Origin: Treponema sp. UBA7590
GTDB lineage: Bacteria; Spirochaetota; Spirochaetia; Treponematales; Treponemataceae
Assembly (NCBI GenBank): GCA_002478955.1
Contig: DLKK01000074.1
Location: forward strand, 16,343-23,102
Length of the DNA stretch: 6,760 nt
Direction of reading: 5' to 3'
Below the pieces are notes generated by a model. It saw nothing but the letters and a program-made list of their open reading frames with translations. It was not told where the DNA came from and did not search any database. The translations under genes and the position numbers were made by a program. Positions 1-5,962 of this stretch are shown piece by piece; the first letter of the stretch is position 1; every line of letters begins with the position of its first letter.

Positions 1-116
1 TTATTCAATTTATTGATTCAGCATAAAACTCAACATTTAAGCTAAATAAAATCTAAACTTGAATTTTATTTTTGACGATATTTAAGAAGAGAAACGAAAA
101 TTGAGTGGGGTGTTTT

Positions 117-626
117 ATGGGGAAAAAAAATCTGCTGGCCGCGCTTGTGGTTTTTGCCGCTGCCGCCGCAAGTTTTGCGAAAAGTCTGTCTTTTCAGATT
201 CTTCAAAAAAACGACAGTTTGAATTCGGTGTGCGAATCGGCTCTTGCGGTGGAAGACGAAATTTTGAGCTATTTTTTTGAGAATGGCTATATCGTCTCAA
301 ATATTCCTGCCGCAGTCTCAAAAGGCAGCGCCCAGGATTTGAAATTTTATAATGACGCTTATAACGAGGCGGTGAACGGAACCGTTGACGATTTTTGTCT
401 TATAAAAATTTATTTTACCGGCGACGAAAAGCAGAACAGTGAAATTTCCCTTGGAAACATGAAAAAAATCAGCTGGAAAATTGTTTCTGTAAAAACTGGA
501 AATATTCTGGAAGATTCGTCTTCCGAGATAAAAACTGGAATCAGTCAGAATGAAGCGGCAAATGTGCGCAATTTTGCGTCAGAATTTGCGATGCACATTC
601 AGAAAGTTATCAGTCAGAAGTCATAA
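117..626 (+). CDS. Small exported protein of unknown function
   Basis: I do not recognise the family. The product is 169 residues from the ATG at 117. Residues 1-21 look like a signal peptide: a Lys-containing start, a long Leu/Val/Ala core, and a signal peptidase I site after Ala-Ser-Phe-Ala at 21. No Cys sits near the cleavage site, so a secreted or periplasmic protein is more likely than a lipoprotein. The mature part is mixed polar and aromatic with no membrane segment and looks like one small alpha/beta domain. A GTG twelve bases upstream (105) is in frame, but it lies inside the G-rich stretch GAGTGGGG (103-110) that is the best ribosome binding site for the ATG, so I prefer 117. The next gene starts 11 bases after the stop, which suggests one transcript and a shared cell-envelope role. 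I see no convincing promoter in bases 1-100. Confidence 0.82.
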   Translation: MGKKNLLAALVVFAAAAASFAKSLSFQILQKNDSLNSVCESALAVEDEILSYFFENGYIVSNIPAAVSKGSAQDLKFYNDAYNEAVNGTVDDFCLIKIYFTGDEKQNSEISLGNMKKISWKIVSVKTGNILEDSSSEIKTGISQNEAANVRNFASEFAMHIQKVISQKS

Positions 627-637
627 GGCAGGAAAAT

Positions 638-2221
638 ATGAAAAAATTATTTGTTGTAATTTTAAGCGTACTTTTATGTGGAACTATTTTTACGTCTTTC
701 AGTCCGTCTTTGGATGGACGCGCTGTTGTTGCGCCGGAAGGAACAATGCCGAAGGGCGTATTCGCAAAGACTGTCGGTTATCTTCCGGGAGATTCAATCA
801 GCGTAACAAGTCTTTCCTCAAAAAAAAGTGTTGATATTCTTGTGATTGGCTCGATTGATTCTTCTGAAGGCATTGCAATTTTGCTTTCTCCTGAGGCCGC
901 TGAACTTCTTGGACTTTCAAAAGATGCTAACAATGTCGTGAAAATCACTAAACGCTCCGGTCAGCTTGATGAGGCGGTTGCCGGAACAGCCGTTATTGGC
1001 GGAGAAATTGAAAATCCTGCCTCAGAGTCTGATGATGAGAATGTCGATTCTGAACCAGAAAATCTTGCCGCCCAAAATGCGGAAAACGAATCTGCGGTTG
1101 AAGAAATTTCCGGGGAAAATGCTGATGAAACAGAAAACTCTGCTGAAGCAGAGCCGGAAAACGCTGGTTCTGAACCAGAAGTTGTTCTTGCGCCGGAGCC
1201 AGAGGAATCAGAGCCTGAAGCCACCGCGGTTGCGCCGGAAAATCTCCGGGATGAAGAAGTTTGCGAGGAAGCGGTTGAAGCCGACTCAATGGAAATTCCT
1301 GAGGAAAAATCTGATGATGCGGAAAAAATAGCTGAACCTGAAAATATTGAGGCGACAGAAAGTCTTGTTCCGGTTGAAGAAAGTGTTGATGAATGTCCTG
1401 AAAACAATGAGCCGGATGAAAAAATCGAGGCTGTTGAAAGCGATGATTTGTCTGAGCCTGCGGAAAAAACTGATGAAGCCGAAACCATCGAGGCCACGGA
1501 AGTTCCTCCGTTTGAAGAAATTGAACCTGAAAATAATGACGAGGAAATCGTTTCAGAAGTTCCGTTTGATGAAGAATCTGTTGAGGCAGATAATTTATCT
1601 GACCTTGATGAAAAAACATCTCCAGTCGCAGAAGAATCTAAGCCGGAAGCTGTGGAAGATAAAATTCCTGAATCCGTTCCAGAATCAGTGGTTGAGCCAG
1701 AAGTTGAATCCGTTTCATCTGAGCTTTCTGAGCCTGAGCCAGAAAAAACTGAAGAAAATTCAGACGATGAAAGCTACGAGCCGATTGTTCTTGTGCCTGC
1801 AGAATCAAATCCGCCGGCAGCCGAAGCTGAAAAAGCAGAAAATTCAGCCGAGCCGCTGAAAAATGAGGCCGCAGAAAAACCTGTTGAAACAAAAAATGAA
1901 GAAAAAATTCCGGCAAATGCTGGGAAAGTTTCAAAACCGGAAAATACAAAAAATCCGCTTGAAAAATACAAAGTTCAAAATCTGAAGGATCTTGAAAGCG
2001 GAAAATATTACATTCAGATTGCGGTTCTTGCCGATGAGTCAAATCTTAAGGCAACAGTCGCAAAATTTGAAAATCAATATCCGGTGACTTTAGTTCCTCT
2101 TGCTAGCGGAAAAGCGACCCAGGTAATGATTGGACCTTTGAATATGGATGAATACGGTGCAGTTCTTAACCGTTTCAAAAAATCTGGTTACAAAGATGCG
2201 TTCCTTAGAAAAATAAAATAG
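638..2221 (+). CDS. Exported SPOR-domain protein with degenerate RlpA-like domain and long acidic linker
   Basis: The product is 527 residues, starting at an ATG preceded by AGGCAGGAAA. Residues 1-20 form a hydrophobic export signal. Residues about 40-106 resemble the double-psi beta-barrel of RlpA: a Gly-Asp-x-Ile-x-Val-Thr-x-Leu turn at 51-59, Lys-Ser-Val at 63-65, and a Leu-Ser-Pro-Glu-Ala-Ala-x-x-Leu-Gly helix at 83-92. The usual His before the Leu-Pro-x-Gly turn and the Asp of the Asn-Asp-Arg-Gly-Pro motif are absent, so lytic transglycosylase activity is doubtful. Residues about 125-430 are a disordered linker, roughly one third Glu, with recurring Glu-Pro-Glu and Pro-Glu-Asn units. Residues 457-527 are a SPOR domain, which in characterised proteins binds denuded glycan strands at division septa. 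I infer a periplasmic, septum- or wall-associated structural protein. The SPOR call is firm; the RlpA relation is by eye. It is the second gene of a two-gene unit that ends in a terminator. Confidence 0.88.
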   Translation: MKKLFVVILSVLLCGTIFTSFSPSLDGRAVVAPEGTMPKGVFAKTVGYLPGDSISVTSLSSKKSVDILVIGSIDSSEGIAILLSPEAAELLGLSKDANNVVKITKRSGQLDEAVAGTAVIGGEIENPASESDDENVDSEPENLAAQNAENESAVEEISGENADETENSAEAEPENAGSEPEVVLAPEPEESEPEATAVAPENLRDEEVCEEAVEADSMEIPEEKSDDAEKIAEPENIEATESLVPVEESVDECPENNEPDEKIEAVESDDLSEPAEKTDEAETIEATEVPPFEEIEPENNDEEIVSEVPFDEESVEADNLSDLDEKTSPVAEESKPEAVEDKIPESVPESVVEPEVESVSSELSEPEPEKTEENSDDESYEPIVLVPAESNPPAAEAEKAENSAEPLKNEAAEKPVETKNEEKIPANAGKVSKPENTKNPLEKYKVQNLKDLESGKYYIQIAVLADESNLKATVAKFENQYPVTLVPLASGKATQVMIGPLNMDEYGAVLNRFKKSGYKDAFLRKIK

Positions 2222-2242
2222 ACTGTAAAAATTATGTTGCAT

Positions 2243-2268
2243 AAAACGCTCTTTCGGGAGCGTTTTTT
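2243..2268 (+). terminator. Intrinsic terminator after the SPOR-protein gene
   Basis: A perfect 9-bp stem (AAAACGCTC with GAGCGTTTT) closes a 6-base loop and runs into a T tract ending at 2268. It begins 21 bases after the stop codon and ends the envelope two-gene unit. Confidence 0.92.
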
Positions 2269-2413
2269 ATTGATTTTATTGCATTTTTTGCAATATAAAA
2301 ATGAAAAAATAACGTCAGTTCAAACATTGAAAAATCATTTTCCTAGTGGTAAGGTTAAATGATAAAAAAAATAAAAGTCGCACTCTGAGCGCGAACAAAA
2401 GTGAGGTTATGCA

Positions 2414-3439
2414 ATGGGAAAGAAAAATCTTGATTGGAGTAATTTGCCGTTTGGTTATATGAAGACTGACAAACGTTTTGTCGCAAATTTTAAAAATGGC
2501 GCTTGGGATAACGGTAAGCTTACAAAAGATAATATAGTAAAAATCAATGAATGTGCTGGAGTACTTCAGTATGCGCAGACTTGTTTTGAAGGTCTTAAGG
2601 CATACACAACAAAAGATGGAAGAGTTGTATGCTTCCGCCCGGATTTGAACGCGGCAAGAATGAAGAGTTCATGCGAGCGCCTTGAAATGCCTGTTTTCCC
2701 GGAAGACAGATTTGTACAGGCTGTAAAAGATACAGTCAAAGCTAATATTGGCTGGGTTCCACCGTTTGGCTCTGGTGCGACGCTTTATATCCGTCCTTAT
2801 ATGTTCGGTTCAAATGCTGTAATCGGTGTAAAACCTGCTGATGAATATCAGTTCAGGATTCTTGTTACTCCAGTCGGACCTTATTTTAAAGGCGGAGTAA
2901 AACCTATAACTGTAAGAATTTCTGATTTGGACCGCGCCGCTCCGCATGGAACGGGCGACATCAAAGCCGGATTAAACTACGCGATGAGCTTGCACAATAT
3001 TGTTGATGCGCACAAGCATGGATTTGCGGAAAATATGTACACAGACCCGGCAACTCACACTTATATTGAAGAAACTGGTGGCGCAAACATTCTGTTTGTG
3101 ACAAAAGACGGAAAACTTGTTACTCCAAAATCAAATTCAATTCTTCCTTCTATTACACGCCGTTCTTTGGTTCAGGTTGCAAAAGATTATCTTAACATTG
3201 AAGTTGAGGAACGTGCTGTTAATAAGAGCGAACTTGCTGATTTTGCCGAGGTTGGCCTCTGCGGAACAGCAGCCGTAATCAGCCCGATTGGAAAAATTGT
3301 TGACCATGACAAAGAAATCAACGTTCCTGCCGGAATGGAAAAAATCGGACCAGTTCTTGGTAAGCTTCGCGAGACATTGACAGGAATCCAGATGGGCGAA
3401 ATCAAAGCTCCGGAAGGCTGGGTTGTAGAGATAAAATAA
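2414..3439 (+). CDS. ilvE: Branched-chain amino acid aminotransferase (class IV, PLP-dependent)
   Basis: This cytoplasmic enzyme transfers the amino group between glutamate/2-oxoglutarate and leucine, isoleucine or valine; it is the last step of their synthesis and the first of their breakdown. The 341 residues match the longer ilvE type II (eukaryote-like BCAT) group rather than the roughly 309-residue E. coli type. Lys184 in Thr-Gly-Asp-Ile-Lys-Ala-Gly-Leu-Asn-Tyr is the expected Schiff-base lysine. Glu-Glu-Thr-Gly-Gly-Ala-Asn at 219-225 carries the glutamate that contacts the PLP ring nitrogen, and Gly-Thr-Ala-Ala-Val at 284-288 is the phosphate-binding segment. Tyr-Ile-Arg-Pro at 125-128 and Ser-Ile-Thr-Arg-Arg-Ser at 246-251 are also typical. 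The ATG has a good ribosome binding site, GTGAGGT at 2401-2407. No other ilv or leu genes lie nearby, and terminators on both sides make it a single-gene unit. I see only weak promoter-like hexamers upstream (TTGAAA at 2327). Confidence 0.96.
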   Translation: MGKKNLDWSNLPFGYMKTDKRFVANFKNGAWDNGKLTKDNIVKINECAGVLQYAQTCFEGLKAYTTKDGRVVCFRPDLNAARMKSSCERLEMPVFPEDRFVQAVKDTVKANIGWVPPFGSGATLYIRPYMFGSNAVIGVKPADEYQFRILVTPVGPYFKGGVKPITVRISDLDRAAPHGTGDIKAGLNYAMSLHNIVDAHKHGFAENMYTDPATHTYIEETGGANILFVTKDGKLVTPKSNSILPSITRRSLVQVAKDYLNIEVEERAVNKSELADFAEVGLCGTAAVISPIGKIVDHDKEINVPAGMEKIGPVLGKLRETLTGIQMGEIKAPEGWVVEIK

Positions 3440-3496
3440 AACGAAAGAATAATTTATTTTCATTTTATTTCATTGCAAAATCCTGAGAAATTCAAG

Positions 3497-3531
3497 AAGG
3501 CAAGTGTTGGTGGTCCACGCTTGCCTTTTTT
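3497..3531 (+). terminator. Intrinsic terminator after ilvE
   Basis: AAGGCAAG at 3497-3504 pairs with CTTGCCTT at 3520-3527. The stem continues inward through weaker and wobble pairs (GTGTTGG against TCCACGC), and a T-run extends to 3531. It lies about 57 bases after the ilvE stop and separates it from the membrane-protein gene. Confidence 0.88.
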
Positions 3532-3574
3532 CATCTTTTCAAACTATGCGGATTTATGATATTTTAATTAGACT

Positions 3575-4219
3575 ATGTTTTTATTTTTGATTCTTTTGTT
3601 TCCTACAGCTCTTTATTTTTGCTGTTCTCATTCAAGTAAAAAAATATACGGATTTCTTGTTGCCACAGGCGCATTTCTAGGAATTCTTGCCAGCGGCGGC
3701 ACTGCGCTTTTTTCTTATATGCACAGGATTCCGGAATTTTCAGTTGTCTCGAATTTCTTTTATTATTTTTTGAAGGAATATGTTCTTCCTCTGATTTTGA
3801 TTTACGCTTTGTATTTTTTTGCAACAAAAGATTCTGTTGAATTCAGGGTAAAGGCATTTTTTCCAGTTGTTGCAGCTTTTTACGCGGTTTATATGCCGTA
3901 CTGCGTGATTGCTTCATCCAGCGCGGCTTTTTCGTTTTTTCAGCTCTTTATAAAGCCTGTTTTAATGCTTTCCATGGTTTTCATGGCAAGTTTTTTTTCG
4001 TATAGAATTTATTGCGCCGCGATTTCTAAGAACATCGGAAAAATTGTGTTTCTTTCACTTCTGGCACTTGTGATGCTTTTGATTCCTCCAGCTTTGGAGA
4101 CAATGGAGCTTTTGTGCGTTGCGCTTCCTGTTGTCTACATTCTGGCGGCGGTTTTTGCGCTTTTTGCATTGGTCCTGTTTTTTGTAAATTCAAGAAAAGA
4201 CGCAAAATTCTTGTTTTAG
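3575..4219 (+). CDS. Polytopic membrane protein of unknown function
   Basis: I do not recognise the family. The 214-residue product is strongly hydrophobic, with about seven likely membrane segments near residues 1-16, 24-46, 68-83, 94-114, 122-148, 156-172 and 179-204. The short loops are basic (Ser-Ser-Lys-Lys at 20-23, Arg-Val-Lys at 91-93, Ser-Lys-Asn-Ile-Gly-Lys at 151-156), and the C-terminal tail is Asn-Ser-Arg-Lys-Asp-Ala-Lys. There are no conserved charged residues in the membrane segments to suggest a catalytic or transport site. The ATG at 3575 has no Shine-Dalgarno sequence; the upstream 20 bases are A/T-rich and contain TATGAT (3555-3560), so a leaderless or very short-leader message is possible. 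The sustained membrane-protein composition over 214 codons makes a real gene likely. It is flanked by a terminator upstream and 137 bases of unremarkable DNA downstream. Confidence 0.75.
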   Translation: MFLFLILLFPTALYFCCSHSSKKIYGFLVATGAFLGILASGGTALFSYMHRIPEFSVVSNFFYYFLKEYVLPLILIYALYFFATKDSVEFRVKAFFPVVAAFYAVYMPYCVIASSSAAFSFFQLFIKPVLMLSMVFMASFFSYRIYCAAISKNIGKIVFLSLLALVMLLIPPALETMELLCVALPVVYILAAVFALFALVLFFVNSRKDAKFLF

Positions 4220-4356
4220 GTTGAGTTTTGCTAGAACATTCAATCTGAAATTTTAACGCAAGGTCGGCAAAGTAAAATAATTTGTAGAAAGTTTTATAAG
4301 AATTCGCTAGTATAAAAATAAATCTTTAAATTGAATTTTTATTAGGAGTTCAATAT

Positions 4357-5202
4357 ATGAAAAAATATGCTAGCGGAAAAGTTCGCGAAGTTTACGATTT
4401 GGAAGATGGAAGAATGGTCATTGTTACAACAGACCGGATTAGCGCGTTTGATGTAATTCTTCCAACTATGATTACAGACAAAGGCAAGGTTCTGAACGCT
4501 CTTGCGAATTTCTGGTTTGACTACACAAAAGACATTGTAAAAAACCACATGATCTCTTCAGATTTAAAGGATATGCCGAAAGAATTTCAGAAACCTGAAT
4601 TTGAAGGAAGAACAATTCTTGTAAAAAAACTTAAGATGATTCCTTATGAAGTAATCGTTCGTGGATATATGTTCGGTTCTATGTACGAGGCTTACAAAAA
4701 AGGTGAGCCATTTCTTGGGCACAAGTTTGAAAAGGAATACCAGCAGGCAGAAAAACTTGACGAGCCGATTGTGACTCCTTCCACAAAAGCCGCAGAAGGT
4801 CACGATATTAATGTGACTTTGGATTACATGAAAAAAGATTTGGGTGAGGAACTTGGCTCAAAAATCGAAAAAGCCGCACTTGCAATCTACAAAAAATGCT
4901 ACGAACATGCTTACAAAAATGGAATTATCATTGCGGATACAAAATTTGAATTTGGCTTGGACGAAAACGGCGAGCTTGTGCTTGGAGATGAAGTTCTGAC
5001 TCCAGATTCAAGCCGCTTTTGGGATTTGAGCAAATACAAAGTTGGCGGAAGCCCGGCTTCTTACGACAAGCAGTTTGTACGCGACTGGCTTAAGGAAAAC
5101 AACCTTGCCGGCGACCCGGATATCAAAGAGCTTCCTGCAGATGTTGTTGCTAAGACCGCTGCAATTTACAAGGAATGCGAAGAAAAAATTTGCCATAAAT
5201 AA
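4357..5202 (+). CDS. purC: Phosphoribosylaminoimidazole-succinocarboxamide synthase (SAICAR synthetase)
   Basis: This cytoplasmic enzyme of de novo purine synthesis joins aspartate to CAIR using ATP to give SAICAR. The 281 residues are longer than the E. coli form (about 237) and closer to the longer yeast-like class. The N-terminal Ser-Gly-Lys-Val-Arg-Glu-Val-Tyr at 6-13 is the ATP-binding loop. Thr-Asp-Arg-Ile-Ser-Ala-Phe-Asp at 25-32, Arg-Gly-Tyr at 102-104, and the Pro-Ser-Thr-Lys-Ala-Ala-Glu-Gly-His-Asp segment at 141-150 follow the family pattern. Ile-Ala-Asp-Thr-Lys-Phe-Glu-Phe-Gly at 192-200 and Asp-Glu-Val-Leu-Thr-Pro-Asp-Ser-Ser-Arg-Phe-Trp at 211-222 are the two strongest signatures. 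The ATG has a clear AGGAG (4344-4348) eight bases upstream. A -10-like TATAAA at 4311-4316 lacks a good -35. No other pur gene is adjacent, and the foldback element immediately downstream probably terminates its transcript. Confidence 0.97.
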   Translation: MKKYASGKVREVYDLEDGRMVIVTTDRISAFDVILPTMITDKGKVLNALANFWFDYTKDIVKNHMISSDLKDMPKEFQKPEFEGRTILVKKLKMIPYEVIVRGYMFGSMYEAYKKGEPFLGHKFEKEYQQAEKLDEPIVTPSTKAAEGHDINVTLDYMKKDLGEELGSKIEKAALAIYKKCYEHAYKNGIIIADTKFEFGLDENGELVLGDEVLTPDSSRFWDLSKYKVGGSPASYDKQFVRDWLKENNLAGDPDIKELPADVVAKTAAIYKECEEKICHK

Positions 5203-5204
5203 GT

Positions 5205-5400
5205 AAAAAAAATCGAGTTTTGCGGTGACTGAATGATAGCGCAAGCGGATTTTTAATTTGTGAAGACTTTGTGCGATAAGAAAGATTTAAGTGCGTAGCA
5301 CCCGAATAACTACAAGCGAAGCGCGAGCACAACCGTCTGGAGCAAATTGAAAATCCGCTGGGAGCGATTTTTCACAATCAATAAAAACTCGATTTTTTTT
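5205..5400. repeat. Non-coding foldback element (copy 1), nested 17-bp inverted repeats
   Basis: The element starts three bases after the purC stop. Its ends (5205-5221 and 5384-5400) are a perfect 17-bp inverted repeat, A-rich on the left and ending in eight T on the right. Inside, 5244-5260 pairs with 5343-5359 over 17 positions with one T·G pair. Further in, 5264-5267 and 5269-5274 pair with 5335-5338 and 5327-5332. GTGA (5225-5228) and TCAC (5372-5375) could add pairs between the two outer stems. The apical part is richer in G+C and contains a small GTGC-GTA-GCAC hairpin at 5291-5301. No reading frame in it looks coding. As RNA it would form one long interrupted hairpin ending in U8, so it can act as the purC terminator. 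The 3' part resembles the element at 5589-5824, which suggests a dispersed repeat family. Confidence 0.8.
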
Positions 5401-5459
5401 AATTTTTTTTGAAAAAAAATTAAAATGGTGTTGACACAAAATATCGCTTCTGATATATT
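5401..5459 (+). promoter_or_regulatory. Promoter of tRNA-Val, with A/T upstream element
   Basis: The -35 is a perfect TTGACA (5431-5436). A 17-base spacer leads to TATATT (5454-5459), with TG at 5451-5452 in the extended -10 position. Upstream, 5401-5410 and 5412-5421 are a perfect 10-bp A/T inverted repeat whose A-tract falls about 45-55 bases before the expected start, where an UP element would act. The predicted transcription start is about 5466, giving a leader of roughly 17 bases before the tRNA. A 9-bp inverted repeat (5442-5450 with 5471-5479) encloses the -10 and start site. Confidence 0.88.
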
Positions 5460-5482
5460 ATAAACATCACGAAGCGATAAAC

Positions 5483-5556
5483 GGACGGTTAGCTCAGCTG
5501 GTACGAGCGTCTGGTTTACACCCAGAATGTCGGGAGTTCGATCCTCTCACCGTCCA
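5483..5556 (+). tRNA. tRNA-Val, anticodon UAC
   Basis: The 74 bases fold into a standard cloverleaf. The acceptor stem is GGACGGT with ACCGTCC and discriminator A at 5556. The D arm is GCTC/GAGC with a nine-base loop holding GG. The anticodon stem TCTGG/CCAGA closes the loop TTTACAC, so the anticodon is TAC (UAC), reading valine GUA and, through modification, other GUN codons. The variable loop is five bases. The T arm is GGGAG/CTCTC (one G·U pair) around TTCGATC. The 3' CCA is not encoded (AAC follows instead), so it must be added after transcription. It has its own promoter and terminator and forms a single-gene unit. Confidence 0.98.
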
Positions 5557-5560
5557 ACTT

Positions 5561-5596
5561 AAAAGCCTTTCTAAGAAATTAGGAAGGCTTTTTTTT
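5561..5596 (+). terminator. Intrinsic terminator of tRNA-Val
   Basis: A 14-bp stem (5561-5574 with 5579-5592, one T·G pair) closes a GAAA tetraloop and runs into T through 5596. It begins four bases after the tRNA 3' end. Confidence 0.95.
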
Positions 5597-5824
5597 GCAT
5601 TTTTGTTTTTAGCGGATTGAACGAAGGTTTTTTGCGGATGCGTTAGGCTATGGAGTAGTGGCGAAGTTTGTTTTGACAAACGAAGCCAAAGACCGGAGCC
5701 GCGCGATTTGCGCGGCAAGGACTTAGAGCGTTAGCGAACTACGGAACAGCCGGCGGCAAACAGAAAATGCGTCTGGAGGAATTGCGGAAATCTGGAGCAA
5801 TTTTTTTGCATTTTTTGTTTGCCG
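5589..5824. repeat. Non-coding structured element (copy 2), related to the element after purC
   Basis: About 235 bases without a plausible gene, distinctly richer in G+C in the middle than the flanking DNA. It contains a chain of hairpins: GTTTG/CAAAC at 5666-5681 with GGC/GCC just outside, and a perfect GCCGCGC/GCGCGGC stem with a five-base loop at 5698-5716. A 17-position inverted repeat with one mismatch pairs 5754-5770 with 5808-5824, enclosing AATTGC/GCAATT (5780-5785, 5797-5802) followed by T7. Bases 5770-5806 align with 5334-5372 of copy 1 (shared CGTCTGGAG, a second CTGGAG or CTGGGAG, then AGCRATTTTT). GCGTTAGCGAACTAC at 5728-5742 resembles part of copy 1 near 5293-5313. Near-identical T-rich direct repeats, T7-8 GCA T5-6 G TTT, lie at 5589-5608 and 5801-5820. 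The left end overlaps the tRNA terminator's T tract, so its boundary is uncertain. Confidence 0.62.
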
Positions 5825-5867
5825 AAACGCCCGGATATTCGTGATTTTTACATAAATTTTAAAATTA

Positions 5868-5896
5868 TTGACACTTGATTTGCATTTTGCTATTAT
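5868..5896 (+). promoter_or_regulatory. Promoter of gltB
   Basis: A perfect TTGACA (5868-5873) and TATTAT (5891-5896) are separated by 17 bases, with TG at 5888-5889 giving an extended -10. The predicted start is about 5903, leaving a leader of about 93 bases before gltB. The upstream flank (5847-5867) is A/T-rich. Confidence 0.88.
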
Positions 5897-5908
5897 TTTT
5901 TTAGTATC

Positions 5909-5962
5909 AAAGGTGATGCGGATAATATGGGTAGCCCTTATTGTCTGTGTCACTTTTTTTTT
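5909..5962 (+). promoter_or_regulatory. Long hairpin plus T-run in the gltB leader; possible attenuator
   Basis: Bases 5909-5931 pair with 5935-5957 around the loop TAG: of 23 positions I count 17 Watson-Crick pairs, five G·U pairs and one T-T mismatch. The right arm merges into nine T (5954-5962). It starts only a few bases after the predicted transcription start and ends 33 bases before the gltB ATG, with no gene upstream in the same transcript to terminate. It therefore looks like a conditional terminator or other leader control element. A second small stem, GCCCA/TGGGC (5963-5967, 5974-5978), lies just before the gltB ribosome binding site. GCCC at 5934-5937 could pair instead with GGGC at 5975-5978, which would compete with the long hairpin. 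Confidence 0.6.

Noticed and set aside
105..116. GTG start four codons upstream for the first gene
   Set aside because: It sits inside the likely ribosome binding site of the ATG at 117 and would add a Cys-Phe before an otherwise normal signal peptide.
671..685. Possible lipoprotein Cys (residue 14) in the SPOR-protein signal peptide
   Set aside because: The residue before Cys is Leu rather than Ala, Gly or Ser, and only 13 residues precede it. Spirochaete lipoboxes are loose, but this one is not convincing.
961..2042. Several long ORFs on both strands inside the SPOR-protein gene
   Set aside because: They are shadows of the Glu/Pro-rich linker, whose codon bias removes stops in other frames. 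The products are low-complexity Ser- or Gln/Phe-rich strings with no ribosome binding sites.
2279..2366. Promoter for ilvE and a small TTGCA/TGCAA hairpin at 2279-2293
   Set aside because: Candidate hexamers (TTGAAA at 2327 with TAAGGT, or GATAAA at 2361) match poorly. The hairpin has only five pairs in A/T-rich DNA.
5494..5718. Minus-strand 74-residue ORF over the tRNA gene
   Set aside because: Its end is the antisense translation of tRNA-Val (Gly-Ser-Asn-Ser-Arg-His-Ser-Gly-Cys-Lys-Pro-Asp), a well-known spurious ORF signature.
5205..5824. CRISPR array
   Set aside because: The repeated segments are two diverged copies separated by a tRNA unit, not short identical repeats with regular spacers.
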